Notes: generated from the letters alone by a model not told the origin. 64,000 nucleotides of DNA from Bog-756 sp963727955 (GCA_963727955.1 CAVSII010000001.1:62001-126000); one strand, 5' to 3'. Positions 1 to 8,722 are shown, numbered from the stretch's first letter. A program made the numbers and translations.

Positions 1-383
1 CGGGCGTCCCCTTGTCGCACGAGTGTCGCCCAGCGCTCCTCGGTGCGGGCGAACTCCATGAGCACGAACAGGTGACGGTGCTCGGCCAGCAAGTGCAGGG
101 AGGAGCGGATGCCCTCCTCGATGCGTCGGGCCGGGTCCGGCTCCCCGGCAATGGCCTCACGCTGGGCCTGTCGGATGGCGCTCAGTGCATCGGTGAGGAT
201 CTCGGTAAGCAGCTCGTCTTTGGAGGCGAAGTACCAGTAGAAGACCCCTTTTCCAACGCCGATGCCCTCGACGATGCTGGTCACCGAGGTGGTGTGGTAA
301 CCGTCGGCGGCGAAGCGTCGAGCGGCGTAGTCCATAAGGTGGCGACGACGCTGGATGCCCTTGGGGGTGAGTCGGCGTACCAC
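1..383 (-). CDS. TetR/AcrR family transcriptional regulator, C-terminus beyond window
   Basis: This is a DNA-binding repressor of the TetR type, cut by the window start. The visible part begins at a GTG and carries the typical N-terminal helix-turn-helix: residues about 14-60 read as helix, GYHTTSVTSIVEGIGVGKG, then FYWYFASKDELL, the signature end of the TetR recognition region. The following helices (LLAEHRHLFVLMEFARTEE) start the ligand-binding domain. It lies downstream of, and on the same strand as, the acetoacetate-decarboxylase-like gene. Its ligand and targets cannot be told from sequence. Confidence 0.85.
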   Translation of the reverse strand, partial: MVRRLTPKGIQRRRHLMDYAARRFAADGYHTTSVTSIVEGIGVGKGVFYWYFASKDELLTEILTDALSAIRQAQREAIAGEPDPARRIEEGIRSSLHLLAEHRHLFVLMEFARTEERWATLVRQGDA

Positions 384-504
384 AGTGCCTAGAAGCTACG
401 GGGCGACAACCTCCAGGTCAACGCATACCGCCACCGCCCTGAGCCTTGAGGCGGGCAGCCTTCAGGCGGGCAGCGCTCGGGCCGGGCGGTTCGGGTGGGG
501 TGGT

Positions 505-1305
505 TCAGGCCGGCGTCGGCTCGACCACCTCGGCGCCGTCGAAGGAGGCCCGCATGACTGCCGCCGATGACGACAACAGAGCGCGCTTGGGCAAGCCGAG
601 CGATCGCAGCTCGTCGGCCATGGGATGGTCGCCCAGGACGAGGAAGGCACCGCCCACCCGACCTGTGGCGCCCTCGGCTGAGGTCGTCCACGTGGTCCGG
701 CGGAGCACCCCGTTGGCGAACGAATAGCTGGGGGGCGCCTGCGAGGGCAGCACGATGCGACCGCCGGCGGCAACCGTCAGAGACAGCACGTGTACCCCGC
801 CGTCTACCAGCCTGATGGTGGTGCCGGCGCCAGCCCGCCTGGTGGGAAGGTGAGCTTCGTCGATGTCGATGGTGGTCACCCACTTGGGGAAGCCCCAGAT
901 GTCGCGTCCCGCCGCACAGGAGAACTCCTGGTCGACAGGCAGGCGGTGAATGTAGACGCCCACTTCTCCGGCGGCGAAGTCGCGGCTGCGCTGCAGGGGC
1001 GAGGGGTTCCGGGGGGCGTCGTGGGGCCGGACCACGAAACTGACCGCCACCTCGTGGTAGGGGTCGAGGTCGGTGTCGTCGTAGCGGCAGGCGGCCAGGG
1101 CCACCAGCGCCTTGCCGGGCAGAGGCCCGGTGACCTCCAGCCCGGTCGGCGCCACCAGCCGCTGGGCCGAGCCGGCGGGAACCAGGTACTGGACGCTCCA
1201 CTGGCCGGCCCGGCGGACTTCGATGGGAAGGGACAGCGTGCGCCCCATTACCGTCCACGGGGCGGGGGACGACGGTGGTGGGGTGGCGGCGATGTCGGTC
1301 GTCAC
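505..1305 (-). CDS. Acetoacetate decarboxylase superfamily protein
   Basis: About 266 residues of the acetoacetate decarboxylase (ADC) fold. The N-terminus PSSPAPWTVMGRTLSLPIEV is the usual family opening, which is why I choose the GTG at 1305 over the ATG at 1248. The core includes YHEVAVSFVV, VYIHRLPVDQ and GRDIWGFPKWVTTIDI, matching the family's strand-rich barrel and GxPK segment. Many actinobacterial members are not true decarboxylases, so only the superfamily is called. It is divergent from the plsC-like gene at 1342, with 36 bp between the start codons, so the two probably share a control region. The open frame runs upstream through plsC, but that part is an antisense shadow. Confidence 0.8.
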   Translation of the reverse strand: MTTDIAATPPPSSPAPWTVMGRTLSLPIEVRRAGQWSVQYLVPAGSAQRLVAPTGLEVTGPLPGKALVALAACRYDDTDLDPYHEVAVSFVVRPHDAPRNPSPLQRSRDFAAGEVGVYIHRLPVDQEFSCAAGRDIWGFPKWVTTIDIDEAHLPTRRAGAGTTIRLVDGGVHVLSLTVAAGGRIVLPSQAPPSYSFANGVLRRTTWTTSAEGATGRVGGAFLVLGDHPMADELRSLGLPKRALLSSSAAVMRASFDGAEVVEPTPA

Positions 1306-1341
1306 CGGTGCAGTACACCACAAGCGGCGGTACCGTTGCCC

Positions 1342-2160
1342 GTGGCCTATTGGATACTGAAGGTGCTGCTGACCCCGGTGTTCACCCTGCTCTGGCGGGT
1401 CAAGGTCGAAGGTCGTGAGAACGTCCCCCCTCATGGCCCGGCCGTTCTGGCCGCCAATCACCAGTCCTTTTGTGACTCCTTCTTCCTTCCCCTCGTCCTT
1501 CGCCGCCGGGTGACCTACGTGGCCAAAGCCGAGTACTTCGACAGCTGGCGTACGTCCTGGTTCTTCCGGGCCGCCGGCCAGATCCCCATGCGTCGCGAGG
1601 GTGGCACTGCCTCCCAGCGGGCCCTCGAGACCGCCACCGAGGTTCTCCGGACCGGCCGCCTGCTCGGCATCTATCCGGAGGGGACCCGGGCTCCCGACGC
1701 CCGGCTGCACAGGGGCCACACCGGTGCCGCCCGGCTGGCCCAGAGGTGTCGGGTTCCCCTCATACCGGTGGGAATCGCTGGCACGCGGGCCGTACAACCT
1801 CCGGGACGGCGGCTCATGCGTCCCTTCAAGTCGGTGACGATCCGGTTCGGCCCCCCTGTATCTCCTGCGCTACCCGGATCTGCCGAGCTACCCGGATCTG
1901 CCGAGCTACCCGGATCTACCGAGTTGCCGGTGCCTGCTGAGTTGCCGGTGGCTACGGAGTCGCCGGTGGCTACGGAGTCGAAGGCCATGTCTGCGACCGC
2001 CCGGGGGTCCGCCCAGCCGGTGGGGTTGGGGACCGATCGAACTTCTGAACAGGGCGAGGACCAGATCCAGCTCCGGGCTCTCACCGATGCGCTGATGACG
2101 TCGATCGCCCAACTGTCGGGCCAGCAGTACGTAGATGAGTACGCCAGGCGGGGGGGGTGA
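1342..2160 (+). CDS. 1-acyl-sn-glycerol-3-phosphate acyltransferase (PlsC family)
   Basis: A 272-residue lysophosphatidate acyltransferase-like enzyme that would add the second acyl chain in phospholipid synthesis at the membrane. The family blocks are clear: NHQSFCD (HX4D, His40 and Asp45), a basic RREGGTAS segment, IYPEGTRAPD (block III) and IPVGIAGT (block IV). An N-terminal hydrophobic stretch (WILKVLLTPVFTLLW) can anchor it. Start GTG 1342 is 5 bp after TACCGT, so translation may be leaderless. Near the C-terminus six 18-bp repeats insert a Leu-Pro-Gly-Ser-Ala-Glu type tail ahead of the terminal helix, outside the catalytic core. Acyl acceptor specificity is unknown. Confidence 0.88.
   Translation: MAYWILKVLLTPVFTLLWRVKVEGRENVPPHGPAVLAANHQSFCDSFFLPLVLRRRVTYVAKAEYFDSWRTSWFFRAAGQIPMRREGGTASQRALETATEVLRTGRLLGIYPEGTRAPDARLHRGHTGAARLAQRCRVPLIPVGIAGTRAVQPPGRRLMRPFKSVTIRFGPPVSPALPGSAELPGSAELPGSTELPVPAELPVATESPVATESKAMSATARGSAQPVGLGTDRTSEQGEDQIQLRALTDALMTSIAQLSGQQYVDEYARRGG
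1870..1977 (+). repeat. Six tandem 18-bp units inside the plsC-like gene
   Basis: Units start at 1870, 1888, 1906, 1924, 1942 and 1960. The first two are identical, the third differs by one base, and the last three are diverged. They stay in frame and encode a Leu-Pro / Ala-Glu rich linker, so copy-number change would lengthen the protein without a frameshift. Confidence 0.9.
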
Positions 2161-2247
2161 TCCGGTGGGGATCAGCCCGAGGGATGACAGCGATCAGCTC
2201 ACCCGATGTTGTAATCAGTCGGAAACAGTGTGTACACAGTGATTGCG

Positions 2248-2260
2248 TAGCCTGACCCAG
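2248..2260 (+). promoter_or_regulatory. Candidate leaderless promoter -10 element (TAGCCT) with nearby palindrome
   Basis: TAGCCT at 2248-2253 ends six bases before the GTG at 2260, the spacing expected for a transcript that starts at the start codon. A perfect 10-bp palindrome, TGTGTACACA, lies at 2229-2238 and could be an operator. Seen in sequence; function inferred. Confidence 0.45.
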
Positions 2261-2862
2261 TGTTCAACTACCTGATCAGGCTCCATCTCGCCGACCGACC
2301 CGGGGCGCTCGGGGCCGTGGCCAGTCGCATCGGCTCGGTGGGCGGGGACGTGGTCTCCATCGACATCCTGCAGCGGGACAACGGCATCGCCGTCGACGAG
2401 CTGGGCGTGGGCCTGCCGGCCGACAATCTCATCGGGTTGCTCAGTGATGAGATCCTCGAGGTCGACGGCGTCTCCATCGAATCGGTCCGAGCCGTCGAGG
2501 GCCCGATACCCGACCGACATTCCGAGCTCCTCGACGTGGCCACCGCTCTGTTCGAGCAGACCTCAGCCACCGCTCTGCTCTCCCTTCTGGCCCTCCGGGT
2601 CCGGCTCAGCCTGGTAGCCACATTCGCCTCGGTCATCGAGGCCGTCTCGTCGGCGGTGCTGGCCACCGACGGGCAGGCTCCCCAGGGGATCGTCCTCGAC
2701 GCCGGAGCCGCCGAAGGGCCCGGGCTGGCCGTGGCTCGTATGGACCACGCGGGGCTCGTCCTGCTGGTGGGACGGGCCGATCCGGTTCTGCGCCAACGCG
2801 AGCGCCGCTGGGTCTCGACCATGGCCCAGTTGGCCGACCGGAGCCTTCAACAGCTGACCTGA
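2260..2862 (+). CDS. ACT-domain protein, probable amino-acid-sensing regulator
   Basis: A 200-residue protein with an N-terminal ACT domain (residues about 1-75): LIRLHLADRPGALGAVASRI is the ligand-binding turn of ACT domains, followed by GGDVVSIDIL. The C-terminal part (about 85-195) is helical then strand-rich (FASVIEAVSSAVLATD, GLVLLVGRADPVLRQRERRW) and looks like a GAF-type sensor, though I cannot assign it firmly. Start GTG 2260 appears leaderless. It is followed four bases later by the end of the convergent glpK. A link to amino-acid metabolism is inference from ACT only. Confidence 0.75.
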   Translation: MFNYLIRLHLADRPGALGAVASRIGSVGGDVVSIDILQRDNGIAVDELGVGLPADNLIGLLSDEILEVDGVSIESVRAVEGPIPDRHSELLDVATALFEQTSATALLSLLALRVRLSLVATFASVIEAVSSAVLATDGQAPQGIVLDAGAAEGPGLAVARMDHAGLVLLVGRADPVLRQRERRWVSTMAQLADRSLQQLT

Positions 2863-2866
2863 CGGC

Positions 2867-4552
2867 CTAGTCGTCCTCGGCGCTGCTGTCGGCGGTGCTG
2901 TCGGCGGTGCTCCCGGCGGTGCTCCCGGCGGTGCTCCCGGCACCCGGTCCGGACCAGTGCCGCGACCGGTCGACGGCTCGGAGCCACGCCCGATGGGCCG
3001 CCTCAGTCACCGTCGTCTCCTCCAGCGGGGCGAAGGCGGCCTCCTCGGTCCACAGTCCGGCCAGTTCGTCGAGCGAACCCCACACCCCTTCGGCCAGGCC
3101 GGCCAAGGTGGCCGCGCCGATGGCCGTCGTCTCGACCGATGAGGGCCGGATCACGTCGAGCCGGGTCTGGTCGGCCACCAACTGGAGGAGAAGGTCCATG
3201 CCCGCTGCCCCGCCGTCGAAGCGGAGCACGGTCGGCACCGTGGCAGTTGCCGCCATGGCGTCGACCACGTCACGCACCTGGTAGCTCATGGCCTCGACCA
3301 TGGCCCGCGCCAGGTGGGCGCGGCCCGTCCCCCGACTGACCCCGGTGATGGTGCCGCGGGCTTCCGGATCCCAGAAGGGGCTGCCGAGACCGGTGAAGGC
3401 CGGGACCACCACCACCCCGTCGCTCGTCTCCACGGTTCGAGCCAGCGGTTCGAGGGCGGCGGCGCTGTCGATCAGCTCCAGTCCGTCTCGCAGCCACTGC
3501 ACGCCGGCGCCAGATACGAACACCGATCCTTCCTGGGCGTAAGCGACGGGTGGTCGACCATCGATGTCGACGGCAGAACCCAGGTCCCAGGCCAAGGTGG
3601 TCACCAGCCCGTCGACCGGGTCGGGTGCTGTTGGCCCGGCGTTCATGAGGACGAAGGTTCCCGTGCCCACGGTGGCCTTGGTCATTCCCGGGTCGAAGCA
3701 GCACTGCCCGAACAGAGCGGCGTGTTGGTCGCCGGCCATGCCACTGATCGGCACCCCGGACAAGGGGGAGTCGGCTCCGAGGATGGCAGGGGAGAGGACG
3801 CCGAACCGTCCACAGCACGGACGTACCTCGGCCAGGGCCGACAGCGGGACACCGAACAGCGCCCCGAGCTCCTCCGACCACCGCCTGTCCACGATGTCGA
3901 ACAGCAGGGTGCGGGCGGCGTTGCTGGTGTCGGTGGCGAACAGGCCACCATCGACCCCACCGGTCAGGTTCCACAACACCCACGAATCGACGGTGCCCAG
4001 GGCCAGGTCGGCTCCGGAGGGACCGCCCGTCGAGAGGCCCCCGGGGCCGAGCAGCCACCGCATCTTGGTGGCGGAGAAGTAGGGGTCGAGGACGAGGCCG
4101 GTCCGCTCCCGGACCCGTGGGAGGTGGCCGTCGACCGTCAGCTGGGCACAGGTTTCTGCGGTCCGACGATCCTGCCAGACGATGGCGCGGTGGGATGGCT
4201 GCCCGGTCCGGCGGTCCCAGGCGACGACGGTTTCGCGCTGATTGGTGATGCCGATGGTCCGGACCACCCGGTCGTGGTGGTTGAGTCTCCCTCCCACCTC
4301 GTCGAGGGTGGCACGGACCTTGAGCCAGATCTCGCCCGGATCCTGTTCGACCCACCCGGGCCGGGGGTAATAGGTGGCCAGCTCGGCATAGGCCTGGTCG
4401 ACGACCCGGGCCGCCTGGTCGACGACGAGCGCACGCACGCCGGTGGTCCCGGCGTCCACGGCGACAGTCACCAACGACGGGGAGGCCACGTCAGGACTGT
4501 AGCCAGGCGGCGACACGTCCCCGGCCTTGCCCTGCTCGCGTACAGCAATCAT
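2867..4552 (-). CDS. glpK: Glycerol kinase
   Basis: An FGGY-family kinase of about 561 residues that phosphorylates glycerol with ATP to glycerol-3-phosphate. Diagnostic segments are VAVDAGTTGVRALVVD (phosphate loop), ITNQRETVVAWDRRTG (glycerol-binding Arg-Glu), SGMAGDQHAALFGQ and KATVGTGTFVLMN (second ATP lobe). It is longer than usual, with about 28 extra N-terminal residues (ATG 4552; a TTG at 4558 and internal GTGs are alternatives) and a Ser-Thr-Ala-Gly/Asp tail encoded by 12-bp repeats. It sits alone, convergent with the ACT gene; no glpF or glpD is adjacent. Confidence 0.92.
   Translation of the reverse strand: MIAVREQGKAGDVSPPGYSPDVASPSLVTVAVDAGTTGVRALVVDQAARVVDQAYAELATYYPRPGWVEQDPGEIWLKVRATLDEVGGRLNHHDRVVRTIGITNQRETVVAWDRRTGQPSHRAIVWQDRRTAETCAQLTVDGHLPRVRERTGLVLDPYFSATKMRWLLGPGGLSTGGPSGADLALGTVDSWVLWNLTGGVDGGLFATDTSNAARTLLFDIVDRRWSEELGALFGVPLSALAEVRPCCGRFGVLSPAILGADSPLSGVPISGMAGDQHAALFGQCCFDPGMTKATVGTGTFVLMNAGPTAPDPVDGLVTTLAWDLGSAVDIDGRPPVAYAQEGSVFVSGAGVQWLRDGLELIDSAAALEPLARTVETSDGVVVVPAFTGLGSPFWDPEARGTITGVSRGTGRAHLARAMVEAMSYQVRDVVDAMAATATVPTVLRFDGGAAGMDLLLQLVADQTRLDVIRPSSVETTAIGAATLAGLAEGVWGSLDELAGLWTEEAAFAPLEETTVTEAAHRAWLRAVDRSRHWSGPGAGSTAGSTAGSTADSTADSSAEDD
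2881..2940 (-). repeat. Five tandem 12-bp units in the 3' end of glpK
   Basis: Plus-strand units cggtgctcccgg (three copies, 2905-2940) and two to three variants with gtcgg (2881-2904) encode Gly-Ser-Thr-Ala and Asp-Ser-Thr-Ala repeats in the last 25 residues. In frame and outside the kinase fold. Confidence 0.85.
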
Positions 4553-4689
4553 TTGCAAACCTTCGCGAACGGGCTTCTACCTGGTAGTTCCTGCTCCTCG
4601 ACGGTGCTGAAATTCCAACCAATTGGTTGACAGGGGTGTAACTACGCTGCTGTAATAGACCCACTATCTCGTACCTCGGGGGAGGAGAA

Positions 4690-4705
4690 CCACTACATAT
4701 TGTGT
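4690..4705 (+). promoter_or_regulatory. NrdR box
   Basis: CCACTACATATTGTGT agrees with the NrdR consensus (acaCwAtATaTwGtgt) at 14 of 16 positions by my alignment. NrdR is the ATP-cone/zinc-ribbon repressor of ribonucleotide reductase genes. The box lies 9 bp upstream of TATAAT, where a bound repressor would cover the -35 region. A weaker half-site, CCACTAT, is at 4661, 29 bp upstream; NrdR sites usually come in pairs about three helical turns apart. Confidence 0.7.
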
Positions 4706-4714
4706 CTGGCGGGG

Positions 4715-4720
4715 TATAAT
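4715..4720 (+). promoter_or_regulatory. -10 hexamer TATAAT of the nrdJ promoter
   Basis: Perfect TATAAT in an otherwise GC-rich region, upstream of nrdJ and just downstream of the NrdR-like box. No good -35 is visible at 17 bp, consistent with a weak or regulated promoter. Confidence 0.6.
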
Positions 4721-4956
4721 AAGGGCTGCAGGCGAGTTCGCACAGGGCCGAACCCGGCACCATTCGGGCGGGGGGATGTCTGAGGCCCCGAGGATGGTGG
4801 CGGACCGGCTGAGGACGGGCCGATCTCGCCAGAAGCGACCTACGCCGCTACCTTCACAACGACATCGAGCACGGACCGTCCGACGGGGGCAGACGCACCA
4901 CCTGGTAACCGCACCGCCATTTTGTTCACCACCACGTTGTTACTGCCAACACTGAT

Positions 4957-4991
4957 ACTGAGAACCCAGCACTCACTGAGAACACAGCACT
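4957..4991 (+). repeat. Direct repeat in the nrdJ leader, 18-bp period
   Basis: actgagaacccagcact (4957-4973) is repeated at 4975-4991 with one mismatch. It lies 68 bp upstream of the nrdJ start, inside the transcribed leader. Confidence 0.8.
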
Positions 4992-5058
4992 TACAACAGC
5001 ACGTCGACTTATCACTCACCACACCGCCAGTAGGAATCGAATCCAGGAGGACCTACGC

Positions 5059-7971
5059 ATGGCCATAGCCCCACAGCGTGTCGGCATCGGCATCCGCCGC
5101 CACTTCACCACCGCCGGTATCCATCCCTACGACGAGGTCGTCTGGGAACGGCGCGATGCCCGGATCACCAACTACCGGGACGGGGCGGTCGCCTTCGAAC
5201 AGCTAGACGTCGAGGTACCCGAGTCGTGGAGCCTCAACGCCACCAACATCCTGGCTCAGAAGTACTTCCGGGGAACCCCGAACACAGACGAGCGGGAGTG
5301 GTCGCTGCGGCAGGTGGCCGACCGGGTGGTCGACACCATCACTCTGTGGGGCATCAAAGATGGTTACTTCGTCGACGATGAGGAAGCGGAGACCTTCCGC
5401 GCCGAGCTCAAGCACCTCGTCATCCATCAGATGGCCGCCTTCAACTCGCCGGTGTGGTTCAACATCGGTGTGGCCGGCGTACCCCAGCAGGGCTCGGCCT
5501 GCTTCATCCTCTCCGTCGAGGACACCATGGACTCCATCCTCAACTGGTACACGGAGGAGGGGATCATCTTCAAAGGCGGTTCGGGTGCGGGCGTCAATCT
5601 TTCCCGTATTCGGTCCTCGCAAGAGTTTCTGAAGGGCGGCGGGACGGCCTCGGGTCCGGTCAGCTTCATGCGGGGAGCCGACTCGTCGGCCGGCACCATC
5701 AAGTCCGGAGGCAAGACGAGGCGAGCAGCCAAGATGGTCATCCTCGACGCCGACCACCCCGACATCGAAGACTTCATCTGGTGCAAGGCCATCGAGGAGC
5801 GCAAGGCGCGGGTCCTCCGCGATGCCGGCTTCGACATGGACCTCGACGGCAAGGACGCAATCAGCCTGCAGTATCAGAACGCCAACAACTCGGTGCGGGT
5901 CAGCGACGAGTTCATGGATGCGGTGATTGCCGGCGGGGACTGGCCCCTCACGCCCCGAGGTGGCGGCGAGCCGCTCCGCTGGGTTCCTGCTCGCCAGTTG
6001 TTCCGCCAGGTGGCCCAGGCAGCGTGGGAGTGCGCCGACCCGGGGATGCAGTTCGACACGACCATCAACCGGTGGCACACCGCGGCCAACACCGGTCGGA
6101 TCAACGGCTCCAACCCCTGTTCGGAGTACATGCACATCGACAACTCGGCGTGCAATCTGGCCAGTTTCAACCTGATGAAGTTCCTCGACGACGACTCCGT
6201 TTTCGACGTGGAGGGGTTTCGCAGCGCAGTGGAGGTCGTCTTCACCGCCCAGGAGATCATCGTGGGCAACGCCGACTATCCGACCGAGAAGATCGCCGAG
6301 AACTCTCGGCGCTTCCGTCAGTTGGGCATCGGGTATGCCAACCTCGGCGCCCTGCTCATGGCCCAGGGGCTCCCCTACGACTCCGATCAGGGACGGGCCT
6401 GGGCCGGAGCCATCACCGCCCTCATGACCGGCCACGCCTATGCCACTTCCGCCCGCACCGCGGCCCGCATGGGGCCCTTCGCCGGCTATCACGAGAACGT
6501 CGAGCCCATGCTGGGCGTCCTCCGCATGCATCGAGATGCGGTGGCCGGTATCGACGAGGAAGCTGTGCCCACCGAGCTGCTGTGCGCCGCCCAAGAGGCA
6601 TGGGACCTCGCCGTCGAGCTTGGCGAAAGCTGCGGGGTGCGGAACTCGCAGGCCAGCGTGCTCGCCCCCACCGGCACCATCGGTCTGTTGATGGACTGCG
6701 ATACCACCGGGGTCGAGCCCGACTTGGGCCTTGTCAAGACCAAGAAACTGGTCGGCGGGGGCACCATGTCGATCGTCAACCAGACCGTTCCCCGAGCTCT
6801 TGCCCAGCTCGGGTACTCGCTCGATCAGATCGACGAGATCATCGCCTACATCGACGTGCACAAGTCAATCGTCGGTGCGCCTTACCTCTCGGCTGATCAC
6901 ATGTCGGTGTTCGCCTGTTCGATGGGCGACAACACGATCCACTACCTGGGTCACGTGCGCATGATGGGTGCTGTTCAACCCTTCATCTCGGGTGCCATCT
7001 CCAAGACGGTCAACCTTCCCGAGGATGTGACCGTCGAGGACGTCGAGCAGCTGCACATCGACGCCTGGCGGATGGGCATCAAGGCTGTTGCCATCTACCG
7101 CGACAATTGCAAGGTGGCCCAGCCTCTGTCGACCACCAAGATGGCAAATGCCACCGACGGGTCCGACGACGTCCCAGCCGGATCGGAAGCCGAGGCCCAC
7201 GCCCGCGAGCTCAACCAAAAGATCGCCGGTCTGGAGGCTGCGCTGGCCCACGAGCAGACCCGGGTGGCCGAGACAGTTGTAGTCGGCGCCGTGCGCGAAC
7301 GCCTGCCCCGCCGGCGCAAGTCATCCACGTTTGCCTTCCGGGTCGCCGATTGCGAGGGATACGTCACCGTCGGCGAGTACGAGGACGGACGCCCGGGTGA
7401 GGTGTTCATGAAGGTGTCGAAGCAGGGCTCGACCCTGGCCGGCATCATGGATGCCTTCTCCATATCGGTGAGTCTCGGACTCCAGCACGGTGTCCCTCTG
7501 TCGACCTATGTGCGCAAGTACTCCAACATGCGCTTCGAGCCGGCCGGCATCACCGACGACCCCGATCTGCGGATCGCCACCAGTCTCGTCGACTACATCT
7601 TTCGCCGCCTGGCGGTCGACTACCTGCCGGTCGAGGAGCGGGCTGAGCTCGGGGTGCTCTCCACCTCCGAGCGTATGCAGCCCACCCTTCCCGGTGTCGA
7701 GGAGACGGCCACGCCGTCAGCAGGGGTGGTGGAGGCCATCGATCCGGTGGTTGCCACCGTCATCGACGCCAGTGCTGTCGATGTGCCGGAGAGCTCGTCT
7801 GCGGTGCCGGCCGCCGTACCGGACCAGGTCGATCGCCATTCCACCGACCAACTGCTGGCCCGGGCCGAACCCCGCGACGCTCCCTACTGCTACCAGTGCG
7901 GGAACGCCATGCAGCGAGCCGGCTCCTGCTACGTCTGCGCCAGTTGCGGCACCACCAGCGGCTGCTCATAG
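5059..7971 (+). CDS. nrdJ: Adenosylcobalamin-dependent (class II) ribonucleotide reductase
   Basis: A 970-residue class II reductase that converts ribonucleotides to deoxyribonucleotides using B12 rather than oxygen or a tyrosyl radical. Visible family features are NSPVWFN, the catalytic NPCSE near residue 352 followed by DNSACNLASFNL, APTGTIG near residue 536, and a C-terminal cysteine tail (CYQCG, CYVCASCGTTSGC) that acts as redox shuttle or zinc ribbon. A region from about 690 to 860 (LPRRRKSSTFAFRVADCEGYVTVGEY and onward) matches the C-terminal extension of actinobacterial and deinococcal NrdJ. The start is set by a strong aggagg 7 nt upstream. It stands alone behind the NrdR-like box. 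Confidence 0.95.
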   Translation: MAIAPQRVGIGIRRHFTTAGIHPYDEVVWERRDARITNYRDGAVAFEQLDVEVPESWSLNATNILAQKYFRGTPNTDEREWSLRQVADRVVDTITLWGIKDGYFVDDEEAETFRAELKHLVIHQMAAFNSPVWFNIGVAGVPQQGSACFILSVEDTMDSILNWYTEEGIIFKGGSGAGVNLSRIRSSQEFLKGGGTASGPVSFMRGADSSAGTIKSGGKTRRAAKMVILDADHPDIEDFIWCKAIEERKARVLRDAGFDMDLDGKDAISLQYQNANNSVRVSDEFMDAVIAGGDWPLTPRGGGEPLRWVPARQLFRQVAQAAWECADPGMQFDTTINRWHTAANTGRINGSNPCSEYMHIDNSACNLASFNLMKFLDDDSVFDVEGFRSAVEVVFTAQEIIVGNADYPTEKIAENSRRFRQLGIGYANLGALLMAQGLPYDSDQGRAWAGAITALMTGHAYATSARTAARMGPFAGYHENVEPMLGVLRMHRDAVAGIDEEAVPTELLCAAQEAWDLAVELGESCGVRNSQASVLAPTGTIGLLMDCDTTGVEPDLGLVKTKKLVGGGTMSIVNQTVPRALAQLGYSLDQIDEIIAYIDVHKSIVGAPYLSADHMSVFACSMGDNTIHYLGHVRMMGAVQPFISGAISKTVNLPEDVTVEDVEQLHIDAWRMGIKAVAIYRDNCKVAQPLSTTKMANATDGSDDVPAGSEAEAHARELNQKIAGLEAALAHEQTRVAETVVVGAVRERLPRRRKSSTFAFRVADCEGYVTVGEYEDGRPGEVFMKVSKQGSTLAGIMDAFSISVSLGLQHGVPLSTYVRKYSNMRFEPAGITDDPDLRIATSLVDYIFRRLAVDYLPVEERAELGVLSTSERMQPTLPGVEETATPSAGVVEAIDPVVATVIDASAVDVPESSSAVPAAVPDQVDRHSTDQLLARAEPRDAPYCYQCGNAMQRAGSCYVCASCGTTSGCS

Positions 7972-8236
7972 CGCTGCCGCTTCGCCGGGTCACTCTGCGT
8001 CCGGGGTGATTCTCCGTCTTCCGCAGCCAATGTCCTGCGTGGTTGCAGCCGGTGACACGGCTGATTACATCGAGTGAGATAACTGATCAAAAGCGGGTGG
8101 CGCCGAGAGTCTGGAAGAACTTTCCGCCCATCTTTCGGTCGGCCTGGGCACAATGGACCGGATGCTGGACGCGCTGGTCGGTGCCACGGCCTGAATCTGT
8201 ACCGAGTTCAGGTCGTCCGGTAGATCAACGGCTTGG

Positions 8237-8722
8237 TCAGACGGTGCCGTTCCGACCGGCACTCGACGCCCGACTCGCCTCCAGGATCCGGGCCAGGGTC
8301 TCGAGTTCGGGTCCTGACAGTCCCGCCAGGGCGGCCGGGGGTCGGTCCAGGATCTTGTTGGCCCGGCGAGCGGCTGCCGCTCCCTGGGTCGTGCAGGTCA
8401 CCAACTTGACTCGTCGGTCGGTCGGGTGGAGGCGTCTCTCCACCAGTCCATCGCCCTCCAGCTCGTCGACGACCAGCGTGGCGTAGGGGGCGTCGATACC
8501 GAGCTCGGCGGCCAACTCTCCCATGGTCATGGGCGCCCGGGCGATGCGTCGCAGCGCCTTGATCCGACCGAAGCTGTGGCCCAGTGCTTCGCTCACCTCG
8601 CGGCGGCGTTCGTTGTCGAGGACAAGGTCGCACATGACGGACCATGCCCTACGGGCGGCGTCAGTCCCTTTGGTGGACGACGCTTCACTGCGTCCAGTCG
8701 CGTTGCGCGGGTTCGCCGTCAC
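8237..8722 (-). CDS. MarR family transcriptional regulator
   Basis: A 161-residue winged-helix regulator. The core is RIKALRRIARAPMTMGELAAELGIDAPYATLVVDELEGDGLVERRLHPTDRRVKLVTCT, read in overlapping parts: helix-turn-helix at residues about 60-90 and the wing with the typical Pro-Thr-Asp-Arg-Arg turn. The GTG start at 8722 overlaps the 3' end of the MFS gene by 4 bp (GTGA), so the two are co-transcribed and probably coupled in translation. As is common for such pairs, it likely represses the transporter operon in response to an exported compound; this is inference. Confidence 0.85.
   Translation of the reverse strand: MTANPRNATGRSEASSTKGTDAARRAWSVMCDLVLDNERRREVSEALGHSFGRIKALRRIARAPMTMGELAAELGIDAPYATLVVDELEGDGLVERRLHPTDRRVKLVTCTTQGAAAARRANKILDRPPAALAGLSGPELETLARILEASRASSAGRNGTV

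Larger units (their letters stand above)
4553..5058 (+). promoter_or_regulatory. Long leader and promoter region of nrdJ
   Basis: About 500 bp with no convincing gene, between divergent glpK and nrdJ. It holds an NrdR-like box (4690-4705), a TATAAT -10 hexamer (4715-4720), a GC-rich stretch with possible hairpins (about 4725-4830), an 18-bp-period direct repeat (4957-4991) and a strong Shine-Dalgarno, aggagg, before the ATG at 5059. A transcript from the TATAAT would carry a 5' leader of roughly 330 nt. I looked for cobalamin riboswitch landmarks and did not find them. Confidence 0.6.

Noticed and set aside
505..1797. Extended minus-strand frame beyond 1305 through plsC
   Set aside because: It is the antisense shadow of the PlsC coding sequence; the ADC family opening is at 1305.
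4720..5058. Cobalamin riboswitch in the nrdJ leader
   Set aside because: The B12-box and associated conserved core could not be found, though class II reductases sometimes have one.
8043..8236. Small plus-strand frames after nrdJ
   Set aside because: No family match or ribosome site; they overlap the MarR gene end antisense.
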